Shown here: positions 42,127 to 54,037 of the stretch, piece after piece | Position numbering within the stretch: position 1 is the first letter of the stretch | Layout: each line of letters opens with the position of its first letter | Assembly (NCBI GenBank): GCA_947462335.1 | Contig: OX381708.1 | Coordinates: 3,720,001 to 3,784,000 of the forward strand | Origin: Harmothoe impar | Lineage: Eukaryota > Annelida > Polychaeta > Phyllodocida > Polynoidae | Length of the DNA stretch: 64,000 nucleotides | Reading direction: 5' to 3' | The notes under the pieces: model-generated | Told to the model about the DNA's origin: nothing | The model's database searches: none | What the model saw: the letters and a program-made list of their open reading frames with translations, nothing else | Translations under genes and position numbers: made by a program

Positions 42127-43453
42127 CATTAGTCACTACCAAGACGGCCAATTTTCAAATTCGCCATTTGTGAAAGACACTTAAAATGATAATGTGAAAT
42201 ACCAAAGTTGCCTGGCATTATTCCATTATTTTATTTCAACCACTAGAAATATATGTGTCGCTAAGACCAGATTTAGCCACTCCCACATATCTCTTCAAAG
42301 ACAGCTTATCACTTCAAAGGGGGCTACGTCCCTTTTGTTATTGTCCACATTATTTATTGTCCATATCTTGCAGGGACTCTCTCAATTGAGACACTTAGTC
42401 CGCGTCACGACTCCGACCTCCTCCACACCAGATAACCCACGTCATGTTCATGTATACAAGTTCGTGCATGGTTCTGTTGCTATATAGACCTGCCCTTCAC
42501 GTTCTGTTAGCAATCTGTGCTAATCCTTATATTCCATGAATGTGAAACTAATCTATATATAATATATTAAGTTGTTCACGGTGCTTTGATTCACGTCTGT
42601 TCTGAGATTACTGATATCATATATTTTTTTTGTATGATATCAATGAGATCTCGCGAACCTCGTTTATTAACAAATAATCACATTCGAAATGCGGTGTACA
42701 TTTGTTAACTGGATGCAACAAAAAAATATCAATAAATGAGCGTTCACAGGCATGTTCAATGTTTGCTTATTATCAGGTTTTCAATGAACTTGCTCAAGTA
42801 TCCCCTGTGTACTGGGCAGTGCATGTGTAGGATAACCAAAAGTATTCTAATCACTTCAAACAAATGTCAAGAATGGTAGGAATTGATAGTCTACATATTT
42901 GCATAAGTGTTCTTGGAGTATTCCTTTATTCAAGATCCCCAAATATAAAGTAATCGTAGTTTTAAAAAGGAAGTTTCAAGAAGATTTACTTGGAATCAAG
43001 TATAAAACATAAATAGGTGATCGGGGTCCTCCTTCTTCAACAATCCATTTTCTTTTATTAATTTCAGACCTTTTCTCATAATCCCTACATCATGGCCGTA
43101 ATCAAATTGTCATCAAATATAATCTATCATAACTATGTAGATACAAGTCCTCCCACAAGAAAAACCCACTTTTAGGGGTTAGGTCGGTAGTGGAGGCCAA
43201 CAATGTTAAGGGCGCAAAAAATCGTTATGGTGCATCTGTACACTATGAGTAAAATCGAAATAACTGTGTTACATATCAATAGCAATTTAGATGTTCAAAC
43301 GTATAAAATATGTGTGCTATTCCAATTTTAAAAAGCAAAATATTAATAAAGTACATATTTTACATTAATAGGAATCTACAATATCATAAAAAATGTCGGT
43401 CTCTTGGTGTTTAATGGTCTTCTACATGTAGCAATCACATAGACAATTACCTT
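42127..43453. other. No gene seen
   Basis: AT-rich spacer without a supported gene. An ATGATATCA palindromic pair (42614-42642: ATATCATATATTTT and TGTATGATATCA) is noted only. Confidence 0.5.
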
Positions 43454-43626
43454 ATTCGACGTAATAAGCGCACACCCCCTAATAAGCGCACACCCCCCAT
43501 TTTTGGCCGGTTTCTAGACTACAAATAACCAAAGATATCTCAATTTTTGACCCCAATTAAACTCTTTACTACTAAAAGGTGTCCATAATCATATTTTAAG
43601 CGCACTGTGCGCTTATTACGTCAAAT
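43454..43626. mobile_element. Small TIR element, AAGCGCAC family (173 bp)
   Basis: The 20-bp ends ATTCGACGTAATAAGCGCAC and (inverse) GTGCGCTTATTACGTCAAAT match with one mismatch. An internal AATAAGCGCACACCCCC duplicate follows the left end. Confidence 0.75.
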
Positions 43627-44381
43627 ACGGTACCCCTTTATGTTTTATACAGTAGGCCATCCCCATCCCCAACAAAAAAAACACACGTCATATATTGTTA
43701 TATAACGTCACTCTATGTCTCCTTATTATGGCAAAAGTTATATAATTTAAAAAACGTTATTTTGATGTAAACTAACATATTTTCGTTAGCTGGGATATGG
43801 TAACTTTTTAGTGGGGATTTTAGATAGCTCTATACGGCTAATGAAAGCATCAAAAAGCTTTTTGTTTTTTGGGTTCTATCACACAAGAGGGATATTATCA
43901 TGGTTTCTACCCCCACGAAGTGTAGCTATATACCGACTGAACAGTTAATATTGGGCTAAGATTAACGTTTTTAATTAAATAAAGAAACTAAAAACGCATT
44001 TCCACGCTAAAGTGTCCCTTGGCATGAACCCTACATTTCTGCTCCCAAGGTATCCACCAGTATTCATACATATAACTCAATTTCACAATTAATATGAAAA
44101 TGATATAAAAGTGAAGATATTATTAGTATGAGATGGTAAGGATCGAGGTTGTTGTCCTATCGTAGCATGGGCTCTGTTGAGTTTTAACCCGGTTCGCTTA
44201 AAAGGTAAAGGTATTGGCCCTGTAATATAGTGTCGAAAGAGACAGAATAGCCAGGAGGGGCGCATTGTCAGCCTTATCAGTCTTTTTCTGATATTTTGAA
44301 CAGGTCACATTTCCTAGGCTTTAGTTTTTAGGCCATAGAGATTTATTCTCATAATAATCTCCTCGAGATTCGCACTACTTT
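43627..44381. other. No gene seen
   Basis: AT-rich spacer; nothing recognised. Confidence 0.5.
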
Positions 44382-44805
44382 AGGCCTGTGTCCACTAGCA
44401 TATATCAGGTCGTTTGTCGTCCGTCAAAACGTGAATTTGAATACAAATATGAAATACATGTTTTGTCTCCCTGTGGACACAGCTGGACGCCAAAATTCTC
44501 AAATACAAAAGTGGGATAGCAATATGCAGGGGTCAAAATTGGATGTCAAAAGGGGGCATTTGAATATCTAACATGTTTGATTTTTAGTGCAGAAATTGGA
44601 ATATATGCTCTTTATTCTATTGTAAATCCTCATCCATGTTTGCCCTGGGCAGTCTGGGCAGCAATTTATAACGCCTAGTGAACACAGCATACCTGCAGTT
44701 AAAGTAGAATATATCTACAAAATATATTCCCAGATATGTACATATTGCTGGACGTCAAAACGGCCATATATTCCACTTTCCTTGTCGTATAATGGACACA
44801 GGCCT
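44382..44805 (+). mobile_element. GGCCTGTGTCCACTA MITE, copy 1 (424 bp)
   Basis: AGGCCTGTGTCCACTAGCAT at the left and ATGGACACAGGCCT at the right are inverted. Similar copies are at 46254-46664, 46665-47088 and (inverted, truncated) 47089-47349. Confidence 0.8.
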
Positions 44806-45307
44806 ATTCATGGAATTTCTTTCCAAATTCGATCACATCATCCACATGTACCAAGCATTTCCTCCATAACATAATATGTCTACTGGACAGTAAACAGGGT
44901 CAAATGACTAATTTATTTCTTAAAATGGTATCGTCCCTCTGCCGCTCATATTTCGCCGCTGTTTCACATATGGACACAGGCGGCAGGGCTATGAAAAAGG
45001 GGCGACAGCGGGGCGATATCGTTTTAACGCAGAAGAGGACTTGTTCCTGCCGCAGTGGATTTGGGCATATGTGTATCTGGCTATGCAATATTAGCCCATT
45101 ATGATATATTTGGATCTTGTATTAAGAGTAGCGATCAACCTCAAGTATCTTAGGAACAGATTTTTTATTGGTATCTACGATAAACCTTGGTTGGAGCACA
45201 GGAAGCTGAATAAACACATATCAGTTTTATGTTACAATCATGCGTTTCACTTTCAGTGTCACTTATACAAAAGTGATTCCTGTAACGTGACCTGTGACTA
45301 TTGCCCC

Positions 45308-45709
45308 AAATCCACGGCGGCAGGAACCTGCGTTAAAACAGTATAGCCAGGGCTCCACTAGGGCGACACAGGTCTTTGCGAAACGATGCGATCTTTTTTA
45401 TGTTTTGTTTTGCGCATTCCGCTTCATTTCGCGGCCATTTCGCCCTCAGTAACGCAAGGAACAGGGCGACAAACAGGGCGACACTGCTGCGAAATGCTGC
45501 GAAATGAAGCGAAATGTGCAAAACAAAACATTAAAAAGATCGCATCGTTTCGCAAAGACCTGTGTCGCCCTAGTGGAGCCGAGGCTTATTGCCGCTCTGC
45601 CGCGCCTTTTCCGCTTCTGTGCAGCCAAAGTCCGCGGCGTTACAGGGGCGAAATCAATGCGTCAGAATAGCGATACTGTTTTAACGCAGGTTCCTGCAGC
45701 CGTGGATTT
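45308..45709. mobile_element. Nested inverted-repeat element: outer and inner TIRs
   Basis: Outer ends 45308-45344 and 45673-45709 are inverted copies (AAATCCACGGCGGCAGGAAC against GTTCCTGCAGCCGTGGATTT). Inside, 45351 to about 45433 and 45500-45580 form a second inverted pair (GGCTCCACTAGGGCGACACA and inverse). A diverged copy of the outer end lies at 45025-45058. Confidence 0.8.
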
Positions 45710-46253
45710 TGAGCTTATCCAGTTTAGCATTGTTTTAGAAGTAAGCGTTAATAGGGCTGTGTCCATTAGAATATGTAGCATTGTTTTGTCACTGAAAAAC
45801 CCATGTTTGTCGGCGCCATAAACAATGTTGTATATCCTAGTGGACACGGGTCTAATACCAGTAATAAAAGTGCAAAATATCTTGCTGTCACTAATATATA
45901 CTATCCATAACTTGCACAATAAGAAAAAAGTAGTAGGACATGCTGCTTGTAGAATCGAACTAGTTATCACACATCAGATCTATCTTCTCTTTAACCGAAA
46001 TATTGTATCAAATGTTGATAGCTTTATTGAAACGTTAGTGTCGCCACAACATTCTCAAAACACATTAATCTAAATATGAAATTCCCAAGTATTTTTTATA
46101 GTTCCTATAATATGTTTCATTCTACTCTGAATAAAGTAATATATAGGTAAAATTCTGAATCCGAGTGGAGTCTTCGCTAAATGACAACTTGCCAAGGTTT
46201 CAGTAAAGTGCAACCAATGTTGTTTTTTAGATTTCAACATTACACGAGCTATT

Positions 46254-47349
46254 AGGCCTGTGTCCACTAGCATATATCAGGCCGTTTGTCGTCATACAAA
46301 ACTTGAATTTGAATACAAATATGAAATATATGTTTTGTCTCCCTGTGGACACAGTTGGACGACAAAATTCTCAAATACAAAAGTGGAATAGCAATTTGGG
46401 GGTGCCACAAGTGGACGACAAAAGTGAGAATTTAGAAATCTAACATGTTTGATTTTTAGTGCAGAAATTGGGCAATGTGCTTTTTTATTCTATTATAATA
46501 ACTTGTCCATGTTTACCCTGGGCAGTCTGGGCAGCAATTTATAATGCCTAGTGGACACAGTATACCTGTAGTTAAAGCAGAATATATCTACAAAATATAT
46601 GCCCAGATATGTACATATTGCTGGACGTCAAAACGGCTATATATTCCACTTTCCTTGTCGTAATAGGCCTGTGTCCACTAGCATATATGAGGCCGTTTGT
46701 CGTCCGTTAAATCGTGAATTTGAATACAAATATGAAATATATGTTTTGTGTCCCTGTGGACACAGCTGGACGACAAAATTCTCAAATACTAAAGTGGAAT
46801 AGCAATCTGCAAGGGTCAAATATGGACGACAAAAGTGGGCATTTGAATATCTAACATGTTTGATTTTTAGTGCAGAAATTGGAATATATGCTCTTTATTC
46901 TATTGTAAAACCTCGTCCATGTTTGCCCTGGGCAGTATGGGCAGCAATTTATAACACCTAGTGGGCACAGCATACCTGAAGTTAAAGTAGAATATATCTA
47001 CAAAATATATTCCCAGATATGTACATATTGCTGGACGTCAAAACGGCCATATATTCCACTTTCCTTGTCGTATAATGGACACAGGCCTATAGTGGACACA
47101 GGCCTATTATAATAGAACAAAGTGCATATCGCCCAATTTCTGCACTAAAAATCAAACATGTTAGATTTCTAAATTCTCACTTTTGTCGTCCACTTTTGAC
47201 ACCCCAAAATTGCTATCCCACTGTTGTATTTGAGAATTTTGTCGTCCAGCTGTGTCCACAGGGAGACAAAACATATATTTCATATTTGTATTCAAATTCA
47301 CGTTTTAGCGGACGACAAACGGCCTGATATATACTAGTGGACAGAGGCA
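46254..47349. mobile_element. Cluster of GGCCTGTGTCCACTA MITE copies 2-4
   Basis: Copy 2 (46254-46664) lacks its right TIR and is joined directly to copy 3 (46665-47088), which is complete. Copy 4 (47089-47349) is inverted and internally truncated. All share AATACAAATATGAAATA, GTGGACACAGCTGGACG and GCTGGACGTCAAAACGGC. Confidence 0.8.
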
Positions 47350-48560
47350 TATTGACTCGCTCACTATTGCTATCTAGCAGTACTCGACTCCTCTCCACAG
47401 TCTCGACTACACATCTATCTAGTGACTGAATGGGCTACCAGACTGCACAATTATTCACACTGTACGAATAAACAGTATAGAACCACTAAATTATGTTTCA
47501 TACTATACTGTAAAAAGTAGATGTAAATTTTACAGATTCCCTCTGTAAAATTTAACGCTGATTCACCGTTATTTTGAATACAATGAAGCATCGTAAATAT
47601 CAGCCCTTTCACAGTGGATCCTTGTTAAATGCTAACCTGGTGTGGATAACAATGATTCAATGTAAATTCATCTTCTAATGTCAAATCCCAGAGGGGGCCA
47701 CATATAGTGGATCCTGCCATAGATAGGTGGCCTGGTCTGTAAGAAGATTTTTCTGGAGAGTGTGAGCCCTTGAAGTGGAGTATACATGTTGAAATAATAG
47801 TAATTTTCAATTAATCTTCATGTTTGAAAATTTAACAATTCAATCTTGTGATAGGTTTGACAAAATACAATGATCACTTGATAATATCCAGAAGAAGGTA
47901 GCTGTGTGGATCTATACACCTATTTTGTAGTAACATACAATGCATATATCCCCTCCTCTGGAAACTCTGCCTTGTATCAATCCTATAGAGTAAAACCTCT
48001 TGTATAGGCCAAGGCTAGTATGCAAGTCAGATTGCCAGTGTGGCGTATAGGATCAGGACAAAGTCAAAGTATGGCTTATCCGTAAGTTTTTAGATGTATA
48101 CTGCAGTAACTAAAGTCACCATAATCAGACTCCCTGTGAGGCTTATAGAATATTCCTAAAGTCTGTAATAGCACTGGCAATAACACTGAATCTCTGTATA
48201 TTTGAATACTCTGAATCTATTAATGGTGATTTAACGTAAAATTAACGCTGATTCTATGTAAAATTAACGATGATTCTACGTGAAATTGACGCATAAAAGG
48301 TTACAAGTTCTGAAGAATACTGGGATCATAGGAAAGCTATGTCTCACACATTACCCATCACATAGTCATGGGTTTTCTCAAAAATCACGGATAGACATTT
48401 TGGAATTTTTACGGAAATCACTTCCAAGCTTGGCAAGTTACTCAGATAGTCTGGTTTCTGAAATCTCAGGAATGATAGATAAAGGTTTTATAGGTTTTAT
48501 CAATAACGAATTAAGTGTTTGTACCTCTAGAATGTGGGAGAGTTGTCGCGGAAAATCATC
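47350..48560. other. No gene seen
   Basis: AT-rich spacer. Motifs TAAAATTAACGCTGATTC are repeated at 47544-47566 and 48236-48282. The ORF-like stretch at 48280-48603 crosses into the tRNA-like sequence and is not supported as a gene. Confidence 0.5.
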
Positions 48561-48634
48561 TGGAGAAAGCGGGACTCAAACCCACGACCCTCAGATCACG
48601 TAACCTGCTGCTCTACCAACTGAGCTAGTTCCCC
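48561..48634 (-). tRNA. tRNA-like sequence (pseudo-tRNA or SINE head)
   Basis: The minus strand reads as a 74-nt tRNA: acceptor GGGGAAC with TTTCTCC (one mismatch, one wobble), A-box TAGCTCAGTTGG with a perfect 4-bp D stem, and a perfect 5-bp T stem around TTTGAGT (B-box-like GGTTTGAGTCC). The centre is 24 nt, one longer than normal, and the anticodon stem pairs only if the loop is six bases. With standard numbering the anticodon would be ACG (Arg), but the stem then fails. I therefore call it degenerate: a pseudogene or a tRNA-derived SINE promoter. Confidence 0.65.
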
Positions 48635-51000
48635 GTCTGACAATCTGACCGAGCCGTACATTACTGGATCAGTATGATACAGAGGGGAGCTGGATTACCC
48701 AAGTGATATAGGGGCTTATCACCAAGGAACAGGAAATCCGACCCCTACAATAGTAGTAACTCGTTAGTCCACATCATTAATCTTAAAATTTGTCTTGACT
48801 TGATTATTCTTGACTTGATTCTATTATTGTTGGGAAAGCCTACTAAATCTGGTTACTGTTAACGTAGATATTTTCGCACTGTACATATTTTCGCGATTTT
48901 TAAATGTCCGCGAACATTTATACAATATTGAATCAAATAGCCAAATGTCCAAAATCCGTGAATTTTAGTACCAGCGAAAATGTCCTTTATCACTATAAAT
49001 ATTGCCATTTAAAGGCCAGATTCTGCTTTTTTATTTGGTAATATGGTAGTTGGGCGGTGAAAACATTCTTGTGGGATTTCAAATGAAGGCATATCTATCA
49101 GAAATGGAACCCTGAGGCAAAGCCATTCAAACAGTTTTTCCCACCATTTAGGATTTATATTTATTTGAAAAACAGTGGAAAATTGCCTTTCTTGACCCCC
49201 AAAAATTGCTAAAACCTAGAAAAAAAAAATAGAAATTGACAAAAATTGGGAATAAATGCTAGGATCGGCCCTGTATTGAAGCTATATAGGGTTGGGATAA
49301 CTAAAATACATTTTTTTGTTGTCCAACCGACAAGTCATATACTTCAATAGTCCATGGCTCTTATCTATAATCAATAATCTGATAACAAGACATGCAGAGT
49401 AGACGGCCATCCGCGTTGCTGTTTCTTCTAAGTCAGTCCCGCCCAAGGCCTCAGCATGGCTGCCACGCATTGGGATGAAGATCAGGTTAGTCAATAACAC
49501 ATAGTCATATCATATATCACCCTATTACTGTTCCTTCACATAACTGATCATTGGATAATATCATCTAATACAATGTAACTATTCACTATCTATGAAATAA
49601 ATAGAGGACAGATTAGTGAAGTGTATAGGTTTAGATACAATATCTTAGGAGGTAACTTTTGAAACCGCAAAGTGGAGGGTGGTGGATTTGGGTGTGGACC
49701 AAATATATTTGGACCCCTCTTGAGGTCACATTCCAAGGCATGGTATTAGTGACTGTTCAAAATAGGTGTTTTGAGTTCTAAAAACGGCTGACACGTCTCA
49801 ACTCTTATTCGGTTGGACTCAAAGCAATCGATCTTAGGTCTTATTTTATGGTGCCCAGGAAGCTTACATTTAAAAAAGAAATAACAATATATTTTTTCAA
49901 AGTTAATGAGTTGGGTCGATCCCTTTCTATTTCACGACCACACTACCTATAGGCTAGGTTGTCACACGATTGTGAGCAATTTGGTAAAATTCGGGGAAGC
50001 AGCTGGTTTTACTGAGACTAGAACCCTCAGCAGGCAACAAACCACTGCCCCAATCTGTCTGTGGGGGGTAGCTACACTTGAAACCTATACCTAAGTAAAT
50101 ACTTGGCAAAACACTATGTAATCCGATCAGCTGTCACATAAACATTAAGCTTGAATATCTAAGAAAATAGCCTATACTATCCTATACTATCTTGAAATAA
50201 TATTGAATAATATTGAAATAACATGCTATTTAGTTCTTAGGGAGTGAATCTGGGGAAAATCTAGCCATTTTCAGACCATCCCAACGACCCCCCTTAATTC
50301 CTTTTACAAAGTGAAGATGTTTGTTTTTTCCTAGAATTAGTTTTTTAAACTTTCCCCAGGTCAGTTCTCATGCAGGCCACTAACCAGGTCAACCAGAACG
50401 CTGCTCGTATACTTCGAACCTTGTCTAAAATTAACCTGTGCATTGTTGAACCCTATTTTTGAGGCCATATGAGAACCAAGGATTGAGACCTGAATGAAAC
50501 ATGTTGCATTCAAACCGAATTTGGAACCTGTGTTTGTTTCATACTTTCACAACCCGTACATATATGATAATATATGATAAGGCTCTATCAGGTATTTGAG
50601 CTCTGGGCTTAAAAAGTATAGCTTGGCGTTATACAAGATAGAAAGCTGACATTCTAAAAACAATTTGTAGCCCTGACAAATTCTCTAGGTTATAGAATAT
50701 GGTTAGGCTACTTAGACAACTAAGATCATCTTGAAAGCAATGTAGTCCAGTAAACGAAAGGAAATATATAGCCTAGTCTCAACAAAATTGCAAGAAAAGG
50801 TTTCTCATTGGTTTTCACCTCTTTGATATATGTACTTTCCAGAAAAAAATTGTTTCCGGCGATCCCGCCTGGGGAAGTGCCCCAAATCCAACATGGCCGC
50901 CACGAAACCAGGTCAAACAGGAAAACTGCTATAAAAATGGAACAAATCATCATATTCACACATATGATGGCTCTATTAACATCAGCATGAACAGATCTAT
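48635..51000. other. No gene; second copy of the TTACTGTAAACGT element near 48857-48985
   Basis: At 48857 TTACTGTTAACGTAGATATT leads into TTTCGCACTGTACATATTTT, matching the element split by the LTR retrotransposon (12108). Its other end is near 48970 (ACCAGCGAAAATG). The rest of the stretch has no gene I can support. Confidence 0.6.
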
Positions 51001-53397
51001 CCAATAGAATATGTCTTTTAGTTTTGAAGTTTCAAAGAATAGCGTAGATTCAAAATGGCCACCCAAAAGTCGTTAAAGTGCATGAAATAACACATCTCTG
51101 GTTCTAATCACCCTAGAGATACAAATGAAGGTTCAAAATATATGTTTCTAAGGTCAGAGAATTTGGGTTTACTATGTGTGAAAAGATAAATGGCAGCCAT
51201 TTTGCATTTTTAATGATGTCACTGCTGAGGACTGTTTAGACTACTAACAGAAAAGAGGATATTTTGTGTCTTTTGTCCTGATAAGCATAGGTATAAGATT
51301 TGGAATGGAAAATTCACTTTTAGGAGATCAGATATATGATATCTAGCATGTGCAAGAGACATATTCAACATCCACATTGTTTATTTAATTAGAGCTGCTT
51401 ACCACCAGGTTTAGGCAAACTTAGATTTCAGCTACGTGCTCTAAAGGTTATCATCTTGTAACATTGCTGGACTAAGTAGTATGGGGGGGCGGGAGGTTTA
51501 GGTGAGGATGAATCAATTTACAGCAATTAACATTTCATAGGTTTGATCTTTTTTAGGGTTTGACAAAGGGGGGGGGGACCCAGCACGCCCCCCCCCCATC
51601 AAGCTAAATGCTAGTTGGACCTATAGTAAAGGTATGGAATATCAGAGTATCATTATAGCCAGTACTCTACCAGTTGGCCATCATGGCTAAGTTATGATAG
51701 AGAGCTATAATGCTGCAGCGACCCATTGATATGAGATAAATATTAGTGATTGAAACAAGTGGCTGTATGTCTTGATATTTGAGTCACAGCTATAGCGTTA
51801 TAAGTCTGAGATTCTGAACCAGTTTAAGCAAGTTGAGGTTTTGTATAGTGTTGAAAGTGTATTCCAGCCATCCATTAACTTATTGTCGAGGTGTATAGAG
51901 AGAAGTCAGGAAAGAGGATATACATACATGAATCTTAATTAATACAATAAGTTCTAATGGCTAATTAATTATCATGAGTTATAAACATTTCCCTTTGACC
52001 ACCTACTCTGTTGACTGATCCAGGGAGTATGTGATAGGATATCCATAACATAAGAGCCACCTCTGGAGTGCAGTAGTCTACATGTCCATGTGTAGTTTTA
52101 GCAGACCCCCTGTTCCTACTGTGGGATCTGGTGGATACTGTATGCAACTATACCTACTGGAGGTCTTTATCATCTCCATCCTAGCAATGTTGTGCTTGTT
52201 ATGGCCACTGAATTACCTGTTGTCACAAGTCATCAATGCAGACTTGAGACATTTAAGCTGATTTACCTCCACCAGTTAAATCATTCCTCCTTCAAGCTTC
52301 CCTATGCCTCCATACACAGTGGTGGGGGGAGGGCTGTAGCCTACTATGTGTGTGGGGGGTGGGGGGAGGGGGGTGATTCTACGTGGCAGTCTATGAACCT
52401 ACTATACTACCAATACAATGCTCTTTGATAAACAGGCACACAGACAAACACTCAAACATACACTAATAACTTCCTCCCTTGTTTAATATTCATATCAATA
52501 CCATGAATTACTTAGGGGAATTTGTAGCTGAGTGTTGAGGGAAGGGTAGAAATATAGGGAGACATATGCATGTGCAGGAGGTGTTGAATAAAACACTTAA
52601 TAATGATAAGGAGTGTGGTGTACGCCACATGTGTGCTGTGACGGTTAGTCCCAGTAATCTGAGCTGCTTGTGTTAATTTGGGAGTAATACACCAACCAAA
52701 GGGGTTATTGCAGGATTTGATCTATGTGTAGCCTGGTCTTGTCAATCCTCCTCTCCCCATAATGCATAAGGTCAAGATAGATAAGTAATACTTTGTACAA
52801 TTAGAACTTCCCGTATTGCATTACATCTAATGTGTCTCCACAAGTATGTTGAGATAACTATTAGATCTAAATGTCTGTGTTTGCCTTTATCAAAGAGCAT
52901 AGGCTACATAGTGGTAGTAGTAGTAGTGGGTCTGCTCCCTGGGGCTGCTGCCGGGGGCTGCTGCCATACCCGTGGTGGTGTGCTGGACAGAGAGAGCAAG
53001 CAGGGGGGAGGGGGTCTCTCCAAGCTAATTATAATGTAAAATAACCATTGTGTTCCCAAAAATACAGACTGATACCAGAAGCACAAATAACCGATATATC
53101 AATAAGAATTAGTATGCAATTAAAACCGTCCTAAATGATAAGAGACCAAAAAGTGCGGCAACAGACTTATCATAGACTGATTATTCTGCCACAATATCTA
53201 CCCTGTGTTGTCCCATAATCTGCTGGAATGCATGCCCTTGTTCTTGTGGGACAGGTGTGAAGACAACAATACTATATAGTATCTGCAACTTAACAGGACC
53301 TTAGTTGGAGGAAAGTTTGATGATGCCAACAAGCACACATACCAGTGGGCTAGGACCAACTTAATTCAATGAATAGGATTGGGGACAAGTTCAATTT
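51001..53397. mobile_element. Left part of a second large foldback element, interrupted by Polinton B
   Basis: The arm 51001-51310 is inverted at about 63690-64000 (for example GTTTTGAAGTTTCAAAGAAT at 51020, inverse at 63960). Its units (ATGGCCACC...AACACATCTCTGGTTCTAAT) resemble those of the 30264 element in layout. Removing Polinton B and one target copy leaves an interior of about 2.9 kb, the same size as that of the 30264-34360 element. A (GTA)n/(GTG)n-like tract is at 52911-52930 and G-rich tracts at 51550-51595. No gene. Confidence 0.7.
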
Positions 53398-53403
53398 GTG
53401 ATG
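53398..53403. repeat. Target-site duplication GTGATG (left)
   Basis: Six bases directly before the left terminus of Polinton B, repeated exactly at 62868-62873. A 6-bp duplication is the hallmark of Polinton integration. Confidence 0.95.
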
Positions 53404-53819
53404 AGTAGTATAGTATGTATCGGAACGGGACTATAGTTAAGTACTGTTTATTACTCAATCGACATGCAGCCAATCAGAGGCCTCCATTTGGTCACGTGAC
53501 CGGAAGTGACCTACTTAGGGGATTAGTGGTGCATTCTGGGTAACCCTGCAGCCAATCAGAGGCCACCATTTGGTCACGTGACCGGAAGTGACCTACTTAG
53601 GGGATTAGTGGTGCATTCTGGGTAACCTACTGACCTACTTAGGGGACCGGAAGTGACGTCATATGACCTAATTTAGGATCACGTGACCGGAAGTGACCTG
53701 ATGAGTCACGTGAGCGGAAGTGACGTCACATGACCTAATGGCCGACCGGAAGTGAGTGACCTCATTGAGGATCACGTGACCGGAAGTGACTTGATTGATC
53801 ACGTGAGCGGAAGAAGAAG
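53404..53819. repeat. Left terminal inverted repeat of Polinton B
   Basis: Starts AGTAGTATAGTATGTATCGG. The first 128 bases differ from the right copy at one position; beyond that the two arms share reordered or diverged short units up to CGGAAGAAGAAG. It is dense in CACGTGACC, CCGGAAGTGAC, TGACGTCA and CCAATCAG motifs. Confidence 0.95.
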
Positions 53820-53939
53820 TTTTTTGTTTAGGAAGTGAGGGTCTTTAGGATCACGTGACTGGAAGCGACGTCGTCACATGAGTGACGCTTTAAGAGACTG
53901 CGCGACTTACTAGTAAAAGAAGACGTATGAAAATAAAAA

Positions 53940-53960
53940 CACAACAATATTTTATTTTAT
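53940..53960 (-). terminator. Probable polyadenylation signal for the polymerase gene
   Basis: The minus strand has AATAAAATA within a T/A-rich stretch (53940-53975) about 80 bases past the polymerase stop. The position suits the 3' end of the leftward transcript. Confidence 0.5.
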
Positions 53961-54037
53961 TTTTTTTATTTATTTTTTTTTCAATCTTGATAAACACTCT
54001 ATTTTTGAAAAGATGCACACGCTTATTTTTTTTTTTT

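Noticed and set aside
45333..45821. ORFs at 45.3-45.8 kb on both strands
   Set aside because: They lie within nested inverted repeats, and the same peptides appear on both strands because the DNA is palindromic.
48280..48603. 107-codon ORF before the tRNA-like sequence
   Set aside because: Starts without an ATG, ends inside the tRNA-like sequence and has no recognisable domain.
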